Source: Selenomonadaceae bacterium
GTDB lineage: Bacteria; Bacillota; Negativicutes; Selenomonadales; Selenomonadaceae
NCBI GenBank assembly: GCA_017484005.1
Contig: JAFUTY010000053.1
Coordinates: forward strand, 1 to 64,000
Reading direction: 5' to 3'
DNA length: 64,000 nucleotides
The first letter of the stretch is position 1. Every line of letters starts with the position of its first letter. The position numbers and the translations under genes were made by a program. Shown here one piece after another: positions 45,873 to 53,722 of the stretch. The notes beneath the pieces are model-generated. The model saw only the letters and a list, made by a program, of their open reading frames with translations, did no database searches and was not told the origin of the DNA.

Positions 45873-46139
45873 ATGAAACTCGTCATTTATATCGCAGCAA
45901 ACGGTGATCGAATCGTTCCAGACTTCGTTTATGATCCAGAATCCAAAACATCGCGCAAAAATTTTGCCGATGCAGTGCAGGATGTACTCTGTTTTGAAGA
46001 TGTTATCCCCGAAACTATCGATTTTGAGGTTTGGATGAAACATCCAGCGTATATCGCGACGATCAATGGCGATTGGAAGTTTCTCAAATCGATGCTCGCG
46101 AAGATTGGATACAAGATTTGTTCAATCCCTGTTTTGTGA
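45873..46139 (+). CDS. hypothetical early prophage protein
   Basis: An 88-residue protein starting MKLVIYIAANGDRIVPD. Mixed alpha/beta character, no recognised domain. GGAG lies 8 bases before the ATG, and it follows the antirepressor after 14 bases. It is part of a tightly spaced run of six genes (45013-46986) that share the leader pattern GGAGTGAAATCGATG at this gene and the next. Confidence 0.6.
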   Translation: MKLVIYIAANGDRIVPDFVYDPESKTSRKNFADAVQDVLCFEDVIPETIDFEVWMKHPAYIATINGDWKFLKSMLAKIGYKICSIPVL

Positions 46140-46152
46140 AGGAGTGAAATCG

Positions 46153-46413
46153 ATGATGGATTCAATTCTCTATCAGAATCTCAATCCCAAGGCGGAAGTC
46201 AAATCAAAACTCTATCCAAATACTCCCGCGGGATTGGAAGCTCTCGCAGAACTGATTCTCGAAATGCATTATCGTCCATGGTGGAAAATGCATCATCAAA
46301 AAACTCCAACGGGATTTGAATGGTTTTTCTTCAACTGGACTCAAAAAATGGGATTGGATTTTCTCAAGCATGACGAGGATTTCTTCCATTTCAAATTGAC
46401 GCTCGTTGAGTAG
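46153..46413 (+). CDS. hypothetical early prophage protein
   Basis: An 86-residue protein rich in Trp, Phe and His (HYRPWWKMHHQKTPTGFEWF), with no recognised domain. AGGAG precedes the ATG in the same leader context as the gene before it. Unknown role in the early prophage operon. Confidence 0.6.
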   Translation: MMDSILYQNLNPKAEVKSKLYPNTPAGLEALAELILEMHYRPWWKMHHQKTPTGFEWFFFNWTQKMGLDFLKHDEDFFHFKLTLVE

Positions 46414-46426
46414 GAGGAGTAATTCG

Positions 46427-46609
46427 ATGTCTCTTCAATTCAAATTTGGCGGCGATGCGATGGAAGATCTTATCGATAATCTCGGACTTTGTATCGAAAT
46501 CGCTCTCGATGCAACAATGCTCGCTGGTTTGATTGTTTTCTGCATTGGGATTTTTCTGATCGCGATCAAATGCGTGGACATCTTTTTCAATTTTCTTTTT
46601 ACTTCTTAA
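46427..46609 (+). CDS. small single-span membrane protein
   Basis: A 60-residue protein with one strong transmembrane helix (TMLAGLIVFCIGIFLIAIKC) followed by an aromatic tail. AGGAGG lies 8 bases before the ATG. Within a prophage early operon it could be a superinfection-exclusion or signalling peptide; holin function is less likely given its distance from any lysis genes. Confidence 0.6.
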   Translation: MSLQFKFGGDAMEDLIDNLGLCIEIALDATMLAGLIVFCIGIFLIAIKCVDIFFNFLFTS

Positions 46610-46621
46610 GGAGTGTTGATC

Positions 46622-46807
46622 ATGAAATTTCCAAATATGAATTACGTCGTCAAATTCAACAATCGCGTCGGGAACACATATGCAATTCATCTCGAAGATG
46701 CAATGCATGACGCCAAATCCCTCGTCAATTACAAACTCGCTCAAATGGCGATCGTTTTCAAGATTCAAGACGACGGACAGCTGTTGCCGATCACTTATGT
46801 CGCTTGA
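46622..46807 (+). CDS. hypothetical early prophage protein
   Basis: A 61-residue protein (MKFPNMNYVVKFNNRVGNTY...) with beta-strand-like N-terminal half and a helix (EDAMHDAKSLVNYKLAQM). AAGGAG precedes the ATG by 8 bases. No recognised domain. It follows the small membrane protein by 12 bases. Confidence 0.55.
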   Translation: MKFPNMNYVVKFNNRVGNTYAIHLEDAMHDAKSLVNYKLAQMAIVFKIQDDGQLLPITYVA

Positions 46808-46818
46808 TTGGAGGCAAC

Positions 46819-46986
46819 ATGACGCCGGAAGAAAACTTGAAATTCACACGCATCGTTCGAAAGCTTTTGAAGAAGAAGGATTTTGATCCCAATCAAAGCG
46901 CGGAAGAAAATCTATTCGATGTGATGGATATCGCGCACAGGGCTTTCAATGAGCTGAATCACATTCACGAGCCAAAGCAGAAATAA
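46819..46986 (+). CDS. hypothetical early prophage protein
   Basis: A 55-residue, helical, charged protein starting MTPEENLKFTRIVRKLLKKK. The ATG at 46819 has GGAGG 5 bases upstream; an in-frame TTG at 46804 overlaps the previous gene and is less likely. It ends 8 bases before hairpin element F. No recognised domain. Confidence 0.55.
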   Translation: MTPEENLKFTRIVRKLLKKKDFDPNQSAEENLFDVMDIAHRAFNELNHIHEPKQK

Positions 46987-46993
46987 ACCTCCC

Positions 46994-47069
46994 TTTGAAT
47001 TTCCATCGAGGGATTAATTCTACCAGATTTCAACGTCGGGCGGAATTGATCCTTCCATTGGGATTTCAA
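46994..47069 (+). repeat. intergenic hairpin element F
   Basis: Outer arms TTTGAATTTCCA / TTGGGATTTCAA; inner stem GAGGGATTAATTC / GAATTGATCCTTC (13 pairs with G-U); CA after the inner stem; 22-base loop. Lies directly after the early operon. Confidence 0.75.
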
Positions 47070-47174
47070 TCATGGAGGAACTCAAAAGGCAGAATTTGAG
47101 TCCTCGTTTCAGATTAACAAAATTTTTGATAAGGATTTTGGTTTTTGGATTCAGACTGATTGAAACTACATCGA

Positions 47175-47230
47175 TTGAAATCCCCACGAGATCTCAAGCG
47201 TTAATTGATTCTCACATCGGAATTTTGATC
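47175..47230 (+). repeat. degenerate hairpin of the same family
   Basis: TTGAAATCCCCA pairs loosely with TCGGAATTTTGA, and inner GAGATCTCAA with TTGATTCTC. The order of parts fits the family, but pairing is imperfect. Confidence 0.35.
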
Positions 47231-47262
47231 AACTCTATCCCAAAATATTTTACATCGAAATC

Positions 47263-47320
47263 TCGAAGTTTCAACCGAGTTCTCAAATATCACAGTTTGA
47301 GGACTCCATTGGAAAATCGA
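47263..47320 (+). repeat. intergenic hairpin element G
   Basis: Inner stem GAGTTCTCAAA / TTTGAGGACTC (11 pairs, one G-U); CA on the right, CC on the left; outer arms TCGAAGTTTCAA / TTGGAAAATCGA (partly mismatched). Confidence 0.65.
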
Positions 47321-47444
47321 GTCGTGTGATGTTGAAAAAGATCTCGAGGTTCTGACTCGATGTCACGGGGAGCGGAACTTAGATTCTGCCACGATCCTTT
47401 GGCGATTCGATTTTTTTTCAGAAAGAAATTCTAGCAGAACTTGA

Positions 47445-47490
47445 CGGGCGATCATTCCAGTCCTTTCCACATCGATCGCCCTCCTTTTTT
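47445..47490 (+). terminator. terminator
   Basis: GGGCGATC pairs with GATCGCCC, followed by TCCTTTTTT. The loop is 20 bases. The T-run merges with the left arm of hairpin element H. The surrounding 47330-47613 holds no convincing gene. Confidence 0.65.
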
Positions 47491-47583
47491 GAAATTCCAG
47501 TCGAGAGCTCAATCGAATCCCTCCTATAAAATCACCTCCCTCCTATGAATTCCGTCGATTGAGCTTTCCATTGGAGTTTTAAA
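47486..47583 (+). repeat. intergenic hairpin element H
   Basis: Outer arms TTTTGAAATTCCA / TTGGAGTTTTAAA; inner stem GAGAGCTCAATCGA / TCGATTGAGCTTTC (14 pairs with G-U); CA on the right. The terminal loop is long (about 38 bases) and pyrimidine-rich. Confidence 0.7.
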
Positions 47584-47613
47584 TACTCAATTATAGAAGG
47601 AGATGTGTGAGTT

Positions 47614-47904
47614 TTGCTATATCTTGCTGATCTTCGGTTATCAGATGAAACAAGTATATCTTTTAGTTCAAATTACCTCCCTAATATATTCATTTTTGTT
47701 AATAGTTATCTAAATTTCGATTTTGTAGAAATCAGTTTTTTCGCAAAAACGGAATCAAAAATTGAGTCACTTATATGTGGATGGGAGAAAAAATTTCTCG
47801 GCGATTTTTTGTACTCGAATGCAGATCTCAAATTCCATTCCAATGGCGCGTGCGATCCAATTGTGACATTCCTCGAACAAAAACTGAATTGTAAAGAGAC
47901 TTGA
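47614..47904 (+). CDS. hypothetical protein
   Basis: A 96-residue protein with hydrophobic, aromatic N-terminal half (NYLPNIFIFVNSYLNFDFVE) and no recognised domain. The start is a TTG at 47614 with AAGGAG 11-12 bases upstream, since an in-frame stop lies 6 bases before it; the start is uncertain. It lies between hairpin elements H and I, and its stop codon falls in the first bases of I. Confidence 0.5.
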   Translation: MLYLADLRLSDETSISFSSNYLPNIFIFVNSYLNFDFVEISFFAKTESKIESLICGWEKKFLGDFLYSNADLKFHSNGACDPIVTFLEQKLNCKET

Positions 47905-47960
47905 AGTTTCAGAGAGAGATTGAGATTCCATTCGTCTCAATCTTTCCATTGGAGTTTCAA
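47901..47960 (+). repeat. intergenic hairpin element I
   Basis: Outer arms TTGAAGTTTCA / TTGGAGTTTCAA; inner stem GAGAGATTGAGA / TCTCAATCTTTC; CA on the right; 9-base loop. Starts in the stop codon of the gene at 47614. Confidence 0.75.
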
Positions 47961-47993
47961 GAAATTCCAAATTTATTAAGAAAGGAGCGCAAT

Positions 47994-48230
47994 ATGGCAA
48001 TCGATTATCGTCTGACTTATCGCACCTACATCGGATTCTTTCCACGTCTCGATCAAGCGATTTGCGCAATGTCGGAGCATATGCGTCAAAATCATTCGCC
48101 GATCTATCTTGCAGCTGTCGATTTTTGCGATGATATAAAAGTCTCAAAAATCAGCAAAATCGGTAACGAATGGAGAATCTATGGTGCAAGTCTTTCGGAA
48201 CTCAAAAATTTAGAAAGGAGTCCAAAATGA
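47994..48230 (+). CDS. hypothetical early prophage protein
   Basis: A 78-residue protein starting MAIDYRLTYRTYIGFF, of mixed alpha/beta type, with no recognised domain. AAAGGAG lies 7 bases before the ATG. Its last codon overlaps the start of the next gene (ATGA at 48227), so the two are coupled. The phrase YLAAVDFCDDIKVSKI resembles YAACIDYIVDSPFI in the next protein, a hint that the two share a fold. Confidence 0.6.
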   Translation: MAIDYRLTYRTYIGFFPRLDQAICAMSEHMRQNHSPIYLAAVDFCDDIKVSKISKIGNEWRIYGASLSELKNLERSPK

Positions 48231-48589
48231 TGCATTCTGGCTTTAAAGTTCTTCGATTTTCAATGCAAGATGTTGAAGAATCTTACAATCACACACTCGA
48301 AGAAGCAGTCGCTGGAATCCGATTTAGTCTTAAACATTCCGACACATACGCCGCCTGTATCGATTACATCGTTGATTCTCCATTTATCGACGAGGATCTC
48401 GAAATTGCTACATCAGGCGACATCTTTCTTTCCGGCGACAAATTCGATTATTGCAACGATCGAGAAAAGAATCCATTCGGCGATTTTATACTCTCAATTC
48501 TCAACAATACTCGATTTTGGAAGTCATTAACACTATTTGCGAATCAAGAAAGGATTGAACGAGATGCGATACATCCCGATTCCGTCTAA
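48227..48589 (+). CDS. hypothetical early prophage protein
   Basis: A 120-residue protein with no recognised domain. AAAGGAG precedes the ATG at 48227, which overlaps the previous stop. Its middle (AVAGIRFSLKHSDTYAACIDYI) is similar in pattern to its upstream neighbour (QAICAMSEHMRQNHSPIYLAAVDF). Its 3' end overlaps the next gene by 26 bases. Confidence 0.6.
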   Translation: MMHSGFKVLRFSMQDVEESYNHTLEEAVAGIRFSLKHSDTYAACIDYIVDSPFIDEDLEIATSGDIFLSGDKFDYCNDREKNPFGDFILSILNNTRFWKSLTLFANQERIERDAIHPDSV

Positions 48590-48881
48590 ACAATACGACG
48601 CGGTGAGAGATCATCTCGAATCGCCCAAAATTTTCGCGGCGGAATATATTCAGAAAGGCGTTCGGAAATCATTAGCGCGAGCATTGGGAAATCTCGAGTC
48701 AAAAATGGACATGCGATCGAGAATTGCACCATGGAACTGCGAATTCCTCGATATCCCTCCAATTCGCGAATTCAATCGGCAAATTGATGAATATTATGCG
48801 AAGAAGAAATCAGATGAGCAGATGGAACGTCAAAAACTCGCTGATTGTTTCGCTGCATTGTTCAAATATTTCTCGGAGTGA
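48564..48881 (+). CDS. hypothetical early prophage protein
   Basis: A 105-residue, helical, charged protein starting MRYIPIPSKQYDAVRDHLE. AAAGGA lies 11 bases before the ATG, within the end of the preceding gene. No recognised domain. The next gene starts 5 bases after its stop. Confidence 0.55.
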   Translation: MRYIPIPSKQYDAVRDHLESPKIFAAEYIQKGVRKSLARALGNLESKMDMRSRIAPWNCEFLDIPPIREFNRQIDEYYAKKKSDEQMERQKLADCFAALFKYFSE

Positions 48882-48886
48882 ATTCG

Positions 48887-50059
48887 ATGGACAAGGATAT
48901 TGAATCGGAAATCGAAGAATATCGAAGAAAACATCGGGAAGAGTATCGAAATCGCCAAAAAAAGCTACATCGTCGCTGGATACAGAATAATCATGAGAAA
49001 GTTTTGGAATATGCGCGACGATATCGAGCGGCGAATCGCGAGAAGCTCAATGAAATGAAACGACGAACATATGCGCGACGATGTCAAGAAAGGAGGGAAT
49101 CCGAGATGTTTCACGATGATCAAAAAACTCAAACGGAATCATTAAATCAAGAATCTGGAGAGAATTCGCAAAAATCAACTCAAAAATCGTCTCAAAAAGA
49201 AATTGATGGCAATGTATTGAGTAAAAGAAACAGCGAATATGCCAAAAGATATCGAGAAAAGCATCGAGAACAATTAAAAGAGTCAAGAAAGCGATATCGT
49301 GAGGAACATCGTGAGGAACTCAATGCAAGACGTCGCGCAAGATATCGTGAGAAATATGTGGAAAATCGTGAGCATTATTTAGAACTCGCGAGGGAATCCT
49401 ATCAAAAAAATCGCGATAAAACACTCGAAAGATGTAAAAAAAAGCGTCTGGAATCGAAATTTAAGGAGGGCTCTGAATCATGTCCAAGCAAAAATATCGA
49501 AGTTCAGCCGTCTCAAACGATCAAATCCGATTCAGAGCACTCCAATGTGAGCAAGCTATCACAAAACAAGCGGAAGAAATACAATCCCTCAAATCGCGAA
49601 TCAACTACATCGAAGGATTTCTCATCGCCTATCTCCACGGGCGCGATATCAAAACGGAGTCTCAAAATACTATTGCGACAGCCCGACGAATTTTTGACTG
49701 ATTCAGCAATATCAGCGGATTCTCACATCTCTTCTTATTATCAACTCACCAACATGTTTTTTGAATATAAGATCGATGGTGATTCAGTTTTTGCTCATGT
49801 TGTATTGGATTTTTGCGATGTGGATAAAAAGAATCGCGAGCGGAATATAGTAGAATCGATTCAGAATGAGCTGGAATTAATGTTCCAAAATATTCAGATC
49901 GCGCGTAAATTATTCATTTTCAGCGATTATCGACTCCATTGTAACTTTTTATTCAAAAATGGAGGAGAATCAACATTATTTGGGGTCGCAATATCTCATA
50001 TTTGGAGAGAATATACTCAATCGCAATTGAAGGCTCAAAAGTATAATCGACCAATGTAA
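48887..50059 (+). CDS. Arg/Lys/Glu-rich repeat protein with separate C-terminal domain
   Basis: A 390-residue open frame. Residues 1-195 are highly charged with repeated patterns such as YRRKHREEYR, YAKRYREKHREQ and YREEHREELNARRRARYREK, probably a long helix that may bind nucleic acid. Residues about 200-275 are low-complexity Ser/Lys/Asn, exactly where a second frame (49480-49701) looks like the real gene. The last 100 residues (MFFEYKIDGDSVFAHVVLDFC...) look like a folded domain. It may be one protein or the product of gene rearrangement; GGAG precedes the ATG at 48887. Confidence 0.55.
   Translation: MDKDIESEIEEYRRKHREEYRNRQKKLHRRWIQNNHEKVLEYARRYRAANREKLNEMKRRTYARRCQERRESEMFHDDQKTQTESLNQESGENSQKSTQKSSQKEIDGNVLSKRNSEYAKRYREKHREQLKESRKRYREEHREELNARRRARYREKYVENREHYLELARESYQKNRDKTLERCKKKRLESKFKEGSESCPSKNIEVQPSQTIKSDSEHSNVSKLSQNKRKKYNPSNRESTTSKDFSSPISTGAISKRSLKILLRQPDEFLTDSAISADSHISSYYQLTNMFFEYKIDGDSVFAHVVLDFCDVDKKNRERNIVESIQNELELMFQNIQIARKLFIFSDYRLHCNFLFKNGGESTLFGVAISHIWREYTQSQLKAQKYNRPM
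49480..49701 (+). CDS. small coiled-coil protein overlapping a longer frame
   Basis: A 73-residue protein with a coiled coil (ALQCEQAITKQAEEIQSLKS) and a strong AAGGAGG site 11 bases before its ATG. It lies wholly inside the frame 48887-50059 in another phase. Its composition looks more protein-like than the Ser-rich overlapping translation, so it is likely a real gene. Function unknown. Confidence 0.55.
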   Translation: MSKQKYRSSAVSNDQIRFRALQCEQAITKQAEEIQSLKSRINYIEGFLIAYLHGRDIKTESQNTIATARRIFD

Positions 50060-50073
50060 TATGAGGATTTGCT

Positions 50074-50430
50074 ATGTTTCGATTGAGTTTTGATCTGAAA
50101 TCAAGAATTCTCGGGGAGATCGTCAAAACTAAGCGAATTCAAAGGGAAATTGATCTCGAAAATAAAGATTTTCAGCCTAAAAAGTTGATATTGATGGGCG
50201 ATTATACGATAAAAAGATTCCCAACGGAGACGATTCAGAATCTATTTGAGCTTGGTGAGACGATCAAGAAGTATAAAATGCGAGATGGAGACACTGTTAG
50301 AGTTCAAAATATCGGGAATAATATGGAATCATGCTATTTCTGTCCCGATTTCACGATAAGGATGGGATCAGATGGCAAAATCGAGATATTCAGTTCAAAT
50401 ACATATCGAGGCAAGACTAAATCTCGCTAG
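50074..50430 (+). CDS. hypothetical prophage protein
   Basis: A 118-residue basic protein starting MFRLSFDLKSRILGEIVK, with a beta-rich C-terminal half (MRDGDTVRVQNIGNNMESCYF). No recognised domain. GAGGA lies 8 bases upstream of the ATG. It overlaps the next gene by 59 bases in another frame. Confidence 0.5.
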   Translation: MFRLSFDLKSRILGEIVKTKRIQREIDLENKDFQPKKLILMGDYTIKRFPTETIQNLFELGETIKKYKMRDGDTVRVQNIGNNMESCYFCPDFTIRMGSDGKIEIFSSNTYRGKTKSR

Positions 50431-50605
50431 ATTCCTATATTACGCTGGATTTAAGCTCACAACACGGAAATTAGCGTTAGTATTTGTCACGAAATTGATG
50501 CAGAGCGAATTTTTACAGATGGCGACACTCGATGAATTGCCGATTGAAAAGCGTCATGAATTTCATAAACTGCTCGATCAGTGTCTCAACTTGATAAGAA
50601 AATAG
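50372..50605 (+). CDS. hypothetical small basic prophage protein
   Basis: A 77-residue basic protein, MAKSRYSVQIHIEARLNLAR onward, helical after a short strand, perhaps DNA-binding. AAGGATGGG precedes the ATG within the upstream gene. The 59-base overlap with that gene is larger than usual, so one of the two ends or starts may be misplaced. It is followed by about 200 bases with only a terminator before the primase gene. Confidence 0.5.
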   Translation: MAKSRYSVQIHIEARLNLARFLYYAGFKLTTRKLALVFVTKLMQSEFLQMATLDELPIEKRHEFHKLLDQCLNLIRK

Positions 50606-50717
50606 GAGAAAATCAATGAAAATTGGAGTTTATATTTCTGACAACTAAAGATTTCAAAGGATTTTAATAATCTTTCGGAATCAGAACGGAATAAAACGTT
50701 TTCGATCATGAAAGTCG

Positions 50718-50757
50718 CGCCTCAGACAAATTTTTAGATGTTTGAGGCGATTTTTTA
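50718..50757 (+). terminator. terminator before the primase gene
   Basis: CGCCTCA pairs with TGAGGCG, followed by ATTTTTT. It ends the early operon about 60 bases before the replication gene. Confidence 0.75.
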
Positions 50758-50819
50758 TATCCAATTCCATTTTTCCGCCGAATTTCATCGAATTTCTTCA
50801 ATTTAAAGGAGTGAACTAC

Positions 50820-53720
50820 ATGAATACGCTGGAATTTTTACAAAGAATTTTCCATGCGACAAATCAAAATCTCTTCACTTATCTTTGGACTCGCGACGAA
50901 ATTGATAAGAAAAAACATCAAACTCAGTCATTTTCAATCAAAAATCTCACAACAATGGCTGCCAGTTCCACAATGTTCAACAAAATCGGCACTCACGTCT
51001 CATTTTCGATGGGACTCACCGATCATTTCATTCCATATAATCAACGCGCCAAAGATCAAGATATCATCGCGATTCCGTGTTTATGGTGCGATATCGATGT
51101 TGCCTCGGAATTCGCACACGCTCACGAGAATCTCCTCCCATCCTTCAATCTCGCTATGAAAGTCTTTCCACCGGAATTTGAGCCGACTATCATCGTGAAT
51201 TCTGGTTATGGACTCCATGCTTATTGGATTTTCGATGAAATTCTCGATACTTCTACTCAATCCGCCAAAGATCTCGCTAAATCTATGCTGTCAACTCTCC
51301 AAAATCGTATAAGAAAAATTGCTGCGCCTTACTTCATCGATCCTACCGCTAATCTCTCAATGATGCTCAGAATTCCTGGATCACGTAATTGGAAGGGAAA
51401 TAAAATCGATGACGCTCCAATTTCCTCAATTATCCACGTTAATGATTCTAATTACTCTATTTCTCACGTTCAATCAATCCTTCAAAACTTCCGCGATCAA
51501 GAGCTGGCTGAAATTCGAGAAAGAACTCCTAAATCGCCTCCTCAAAACATTCACGAAATACTATCACATCATCAAAAATCATCATTAAATACCTCTCCAA
51601 TGTTCGATTCCGCCGATTTATTGTTCGAACATTGCTCTTTCCTCCGTTATATCCGCGATAATATCTCTTCTATCTCTTATCCTGATTTTAAATACTCTTT
51701 TCCTACCATTTTACACTCAAAAAATGGAAGAGATATTGCGCTTAAACTCTGTCAGCTTAAATTTGGGAGCAACTTTGATTCTAAAAAGTCTGAATCCTAT
51801 CTCGATTCACTTTCAACCATGTCGCCAGTCACTTGCAATACTATCAAATCTCTTTATCCAAATTTATGCAATTGCGACGACTGTATCGTTCCTAAAAATT
51901 CCAAAAATTCGCCGATTGCTATCTCTAATTCGCCAAAAATTCAATCTGAAATCTATGGTGGCACGCCTATCTCCCATATTTTCCCAGATGCGCCCAATGA
52001 TATCTTAGATCTCGTTATTCCAGATGGTTTTGAAATGAATCAGCGCGGTATTGTTGATTATCGTCGAAAATATCCTCAAGATGTTGCAGATTCGCCAATT
52101 TTGATTTCAAGTTTAGTCAAAAATGTCTCAACAGGATTCGAGGATATTGAATGTCGGACATTGATTCGCAAAAAATGGATTTCTTTTATTATTCCCGCGA
52201 ATATTCTTCCAAATTCTCAAAAATTAGCGGAAACTCTTGCCACATATGGAGTCAATGTCAATGCTAAACAGTCTCGAAATATATCTGAATTTTTAGGAAA
52301 GTTTAAATCACTCAATGAAGAGCATTTTCCAATCGTTTTATCATATAATAAACTCGGATGGATTCGAGACTCACGAGGCAAAGTCACTGATTTTATACTA
52401 CCAACAATCGATTCTTCGGAACGTCGAATATTTACTTGCTCACCAGAACTCAAAAAGCAAGGGGATCGTCAAGTTTCTATCGATTTACTTCGAAAAATTT
52501 CAAAATATCCCTTTGCTAGAATATTAACTGATTCTAATTTGGCCGCTCCGCTATTAAATTTCACAAATTGTAGACCGTTTGTCTTAAATTTGCATACGAA
52601 ATCGCATCATGGTAAGACGATGGCACTACAATTCGCCAATTCTTTATGGGGATCGCCCCAATGGATGCAATCTTTTAATTCAACATCGAATTTTGTGGAA
52701 AACTGTGCTGCTGATCGGAACGATTTGCCGCTTAATATCAACGAATGGCAGCTTGTTCCGGATCGCGATCAGGACACGGTGGCAAATCAGATAATACATC
52801 GATACACGGAAGGCTTGGGACGTGGGCGAGCGGATCGGAATGGAAAAAATCGCGAACAGACTCAGTGGAAGGGAATTTTGAATGTGACTGCAGAAGAGCC
52901 TCTCACGAAGTCCTATACGCGGCAGGGAGTTAAAACGCGTGTGCTTGAAATTAAAGCGTCTATGGTCATTGGTACAGTCGCCGGCAATAAAGAATTTCTC
53001 GATCAAGATTTGTGCAAAGATATTTGGGAACAAACTCAATCACATTATGGTAATTTAGGCGCGGAATATATTCAGTTTATCCTCAATATGGAAGATCGTG
53101 AGCATTTTTTTAAAAATATGCAGAAAACTTTTTACGATATCATCATAAATTCACGATCTGAGCAAATTCTTGAATCGCAAGCTGAATATCTCGCGTCAAT
53201 ATCTATAGCACATTTTCTCGCAAATAAAATCTTTTTAAAGCAATCTGACGCCGATTCAATGCAGGATACTATCGATTTCATCAAATTCTTCGCTCCATTT
53301 CTTCCAACCGTCGAAAATCTATCAGATGTTCAACGTGCTAAAGATTCCATTGAGGATTTCGTGAATATTAATTTCGCGTATTTTAATTCAGATGAGAATC
53401 AAATTACGCGCAAATTTGGATTCTTTAAAGATGATCATGTCTATATTTTCCCCTCAATTCTCCGAGATTGTTTAAAATCGAATGGATTCTCCTATGTTAA
53501 ACTCATAGAAGAATTAGAAGACGCTCAATTTATAGTATGTGGCGATGGAGGATCTGGAGGGCATAAAGGTTTAATGATTTCAGATCCGAGATTTCCGGCG
53601 CAACGTAAGAGAGTCATTGAATTGGCATTTCTTCGAGGAATGTATACTGATGACAAAAATAACGGGATGACAATTAACGAAACGACAGATGACAATCCTC
53701 CAGAAGTTTGTCCATTTTAA
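50820..53720 (+). CDS. primase/DUF927-type replication protein
   Basis: A 966-residue protein. The N-terminal part looks like an archaeo-eukaryotic-type primase fold, with LWCDID (about 89-94), GLHAYW (about 131) and LRIPGSRNWK (about 183). The C-terminal part (about 470-760) resembles a DUF927 helicase-like ATPase, including ILPTIDSSERRIF, the P-loop-like SHHGKTMA (about 593) and NEWQ. Such fusions start replication in prophages and mobile elements. The ATG at 50820 has AAAGGAG 8 bases upstream. A block of concentric inverted repeats follows immediately and may be its origin. Confidence 0.8.
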   Translation: MNTLEFLQRIFHATNQNLFTYLWTRDEIDKKKHQTQSFSIKNLTTMAASSTMFNKIGTHVSFSMGLTDHFIPYNQRAKDQDIIAIPCLWCDIDVASEFAHAHENLLPSFNLAMKVFPPEFEPTIIVNSGYGLHAYWIFDEILDTSTQSAKDLAKSMLSTLQNRIRKIAAPYFIDPTANLSMMLRIPGSRNWKGNKIDDAPISSIIHVNDSNYSISHVQSILQNFRDQELAEIRERTPKSPPQNIHEILSHHQKSSLNTSPMFDSADLLFEHCSFLRYIRDNISSISYPDFKYSFPTILHSKNGRDIALKLCQLKFGSNFDSKKSESYLDSLSTMSPVTCNTIKSLYPNLCNCDDCIVPKNSKNSPIAISNSPKIQSEIYGGTPISHIFPDAPNDILDLVIPDGFEMNQRGIVDYRRKYPQDVADSPILISSLVKNVSTGFEDIECRTLIRKKWISFIIPANILPNSQKLAETLATYGVNVNAKQSRNISEFLGKFKSLNEEHFPIVLSYNKLGWIRDSRGKVTDFILPTIDSSERRIFTCSPELKKQGDRQVSIDLLRKISKYPFARILTDSNLAAPLLNFTNCRPFVLNLHTKSHHGKTMALQFANSLWGSPQWMQSFNSTSNFVENCAADRNDLPLNINEWQLVPDRDQDTVANQIIHRYTEGLGRGRADRNGKNREQTQWKGILNVTAEEPLTKSYTRQGVKTRVLEIKASMVIGTVAGNKEFLDQDLCKDIWEQTQSHYGNLGAEYIQFILNMEDREHFFKNMQKTFYDIIINSRSEQILESQAEYLASISIAHFLANKIFLKQSDADSMQDTIDFIKFFAPFLPTVENLSDVQRAKDSIEDFVNINFAYFNSDENQITRKFGFFKDDHVYIFPSILRDCLKSNGFSYVKLIEELEDAQFIVCGDGGSGGHKGLMISDPRFPAQRKRVIELAFLRGMYTDDKNNGMTINETTDDNPPEVCPF

Positions 53721-53722
53721 AC

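Noticed and set aside
47072..47329. 85-codon open frame after hairpin F
   Set aside because: No ribosome-binding site before its ATG, and it runs through hairpin-family sequences; more likely chance.
43727..47960. Integron attC sites
   Set aside because: The arms do not end in the GTTRRRY / RYYYAAC core and no integrase gene is in the window, so the integron identity was not claimed, only the cassette-like layout.
43000..48500. CRISPR array
   Set aside because: The recurring elements are unevenly spaced hairpins with variable stems, not identical repeats with regular spacers.
50616..50648. Very short frame MKIGVYISDN with a good AGGAG site
   Set aside because: Ten codons only and no continuation in another frame that looks like protein; possibly a gene relic, but unsupported.
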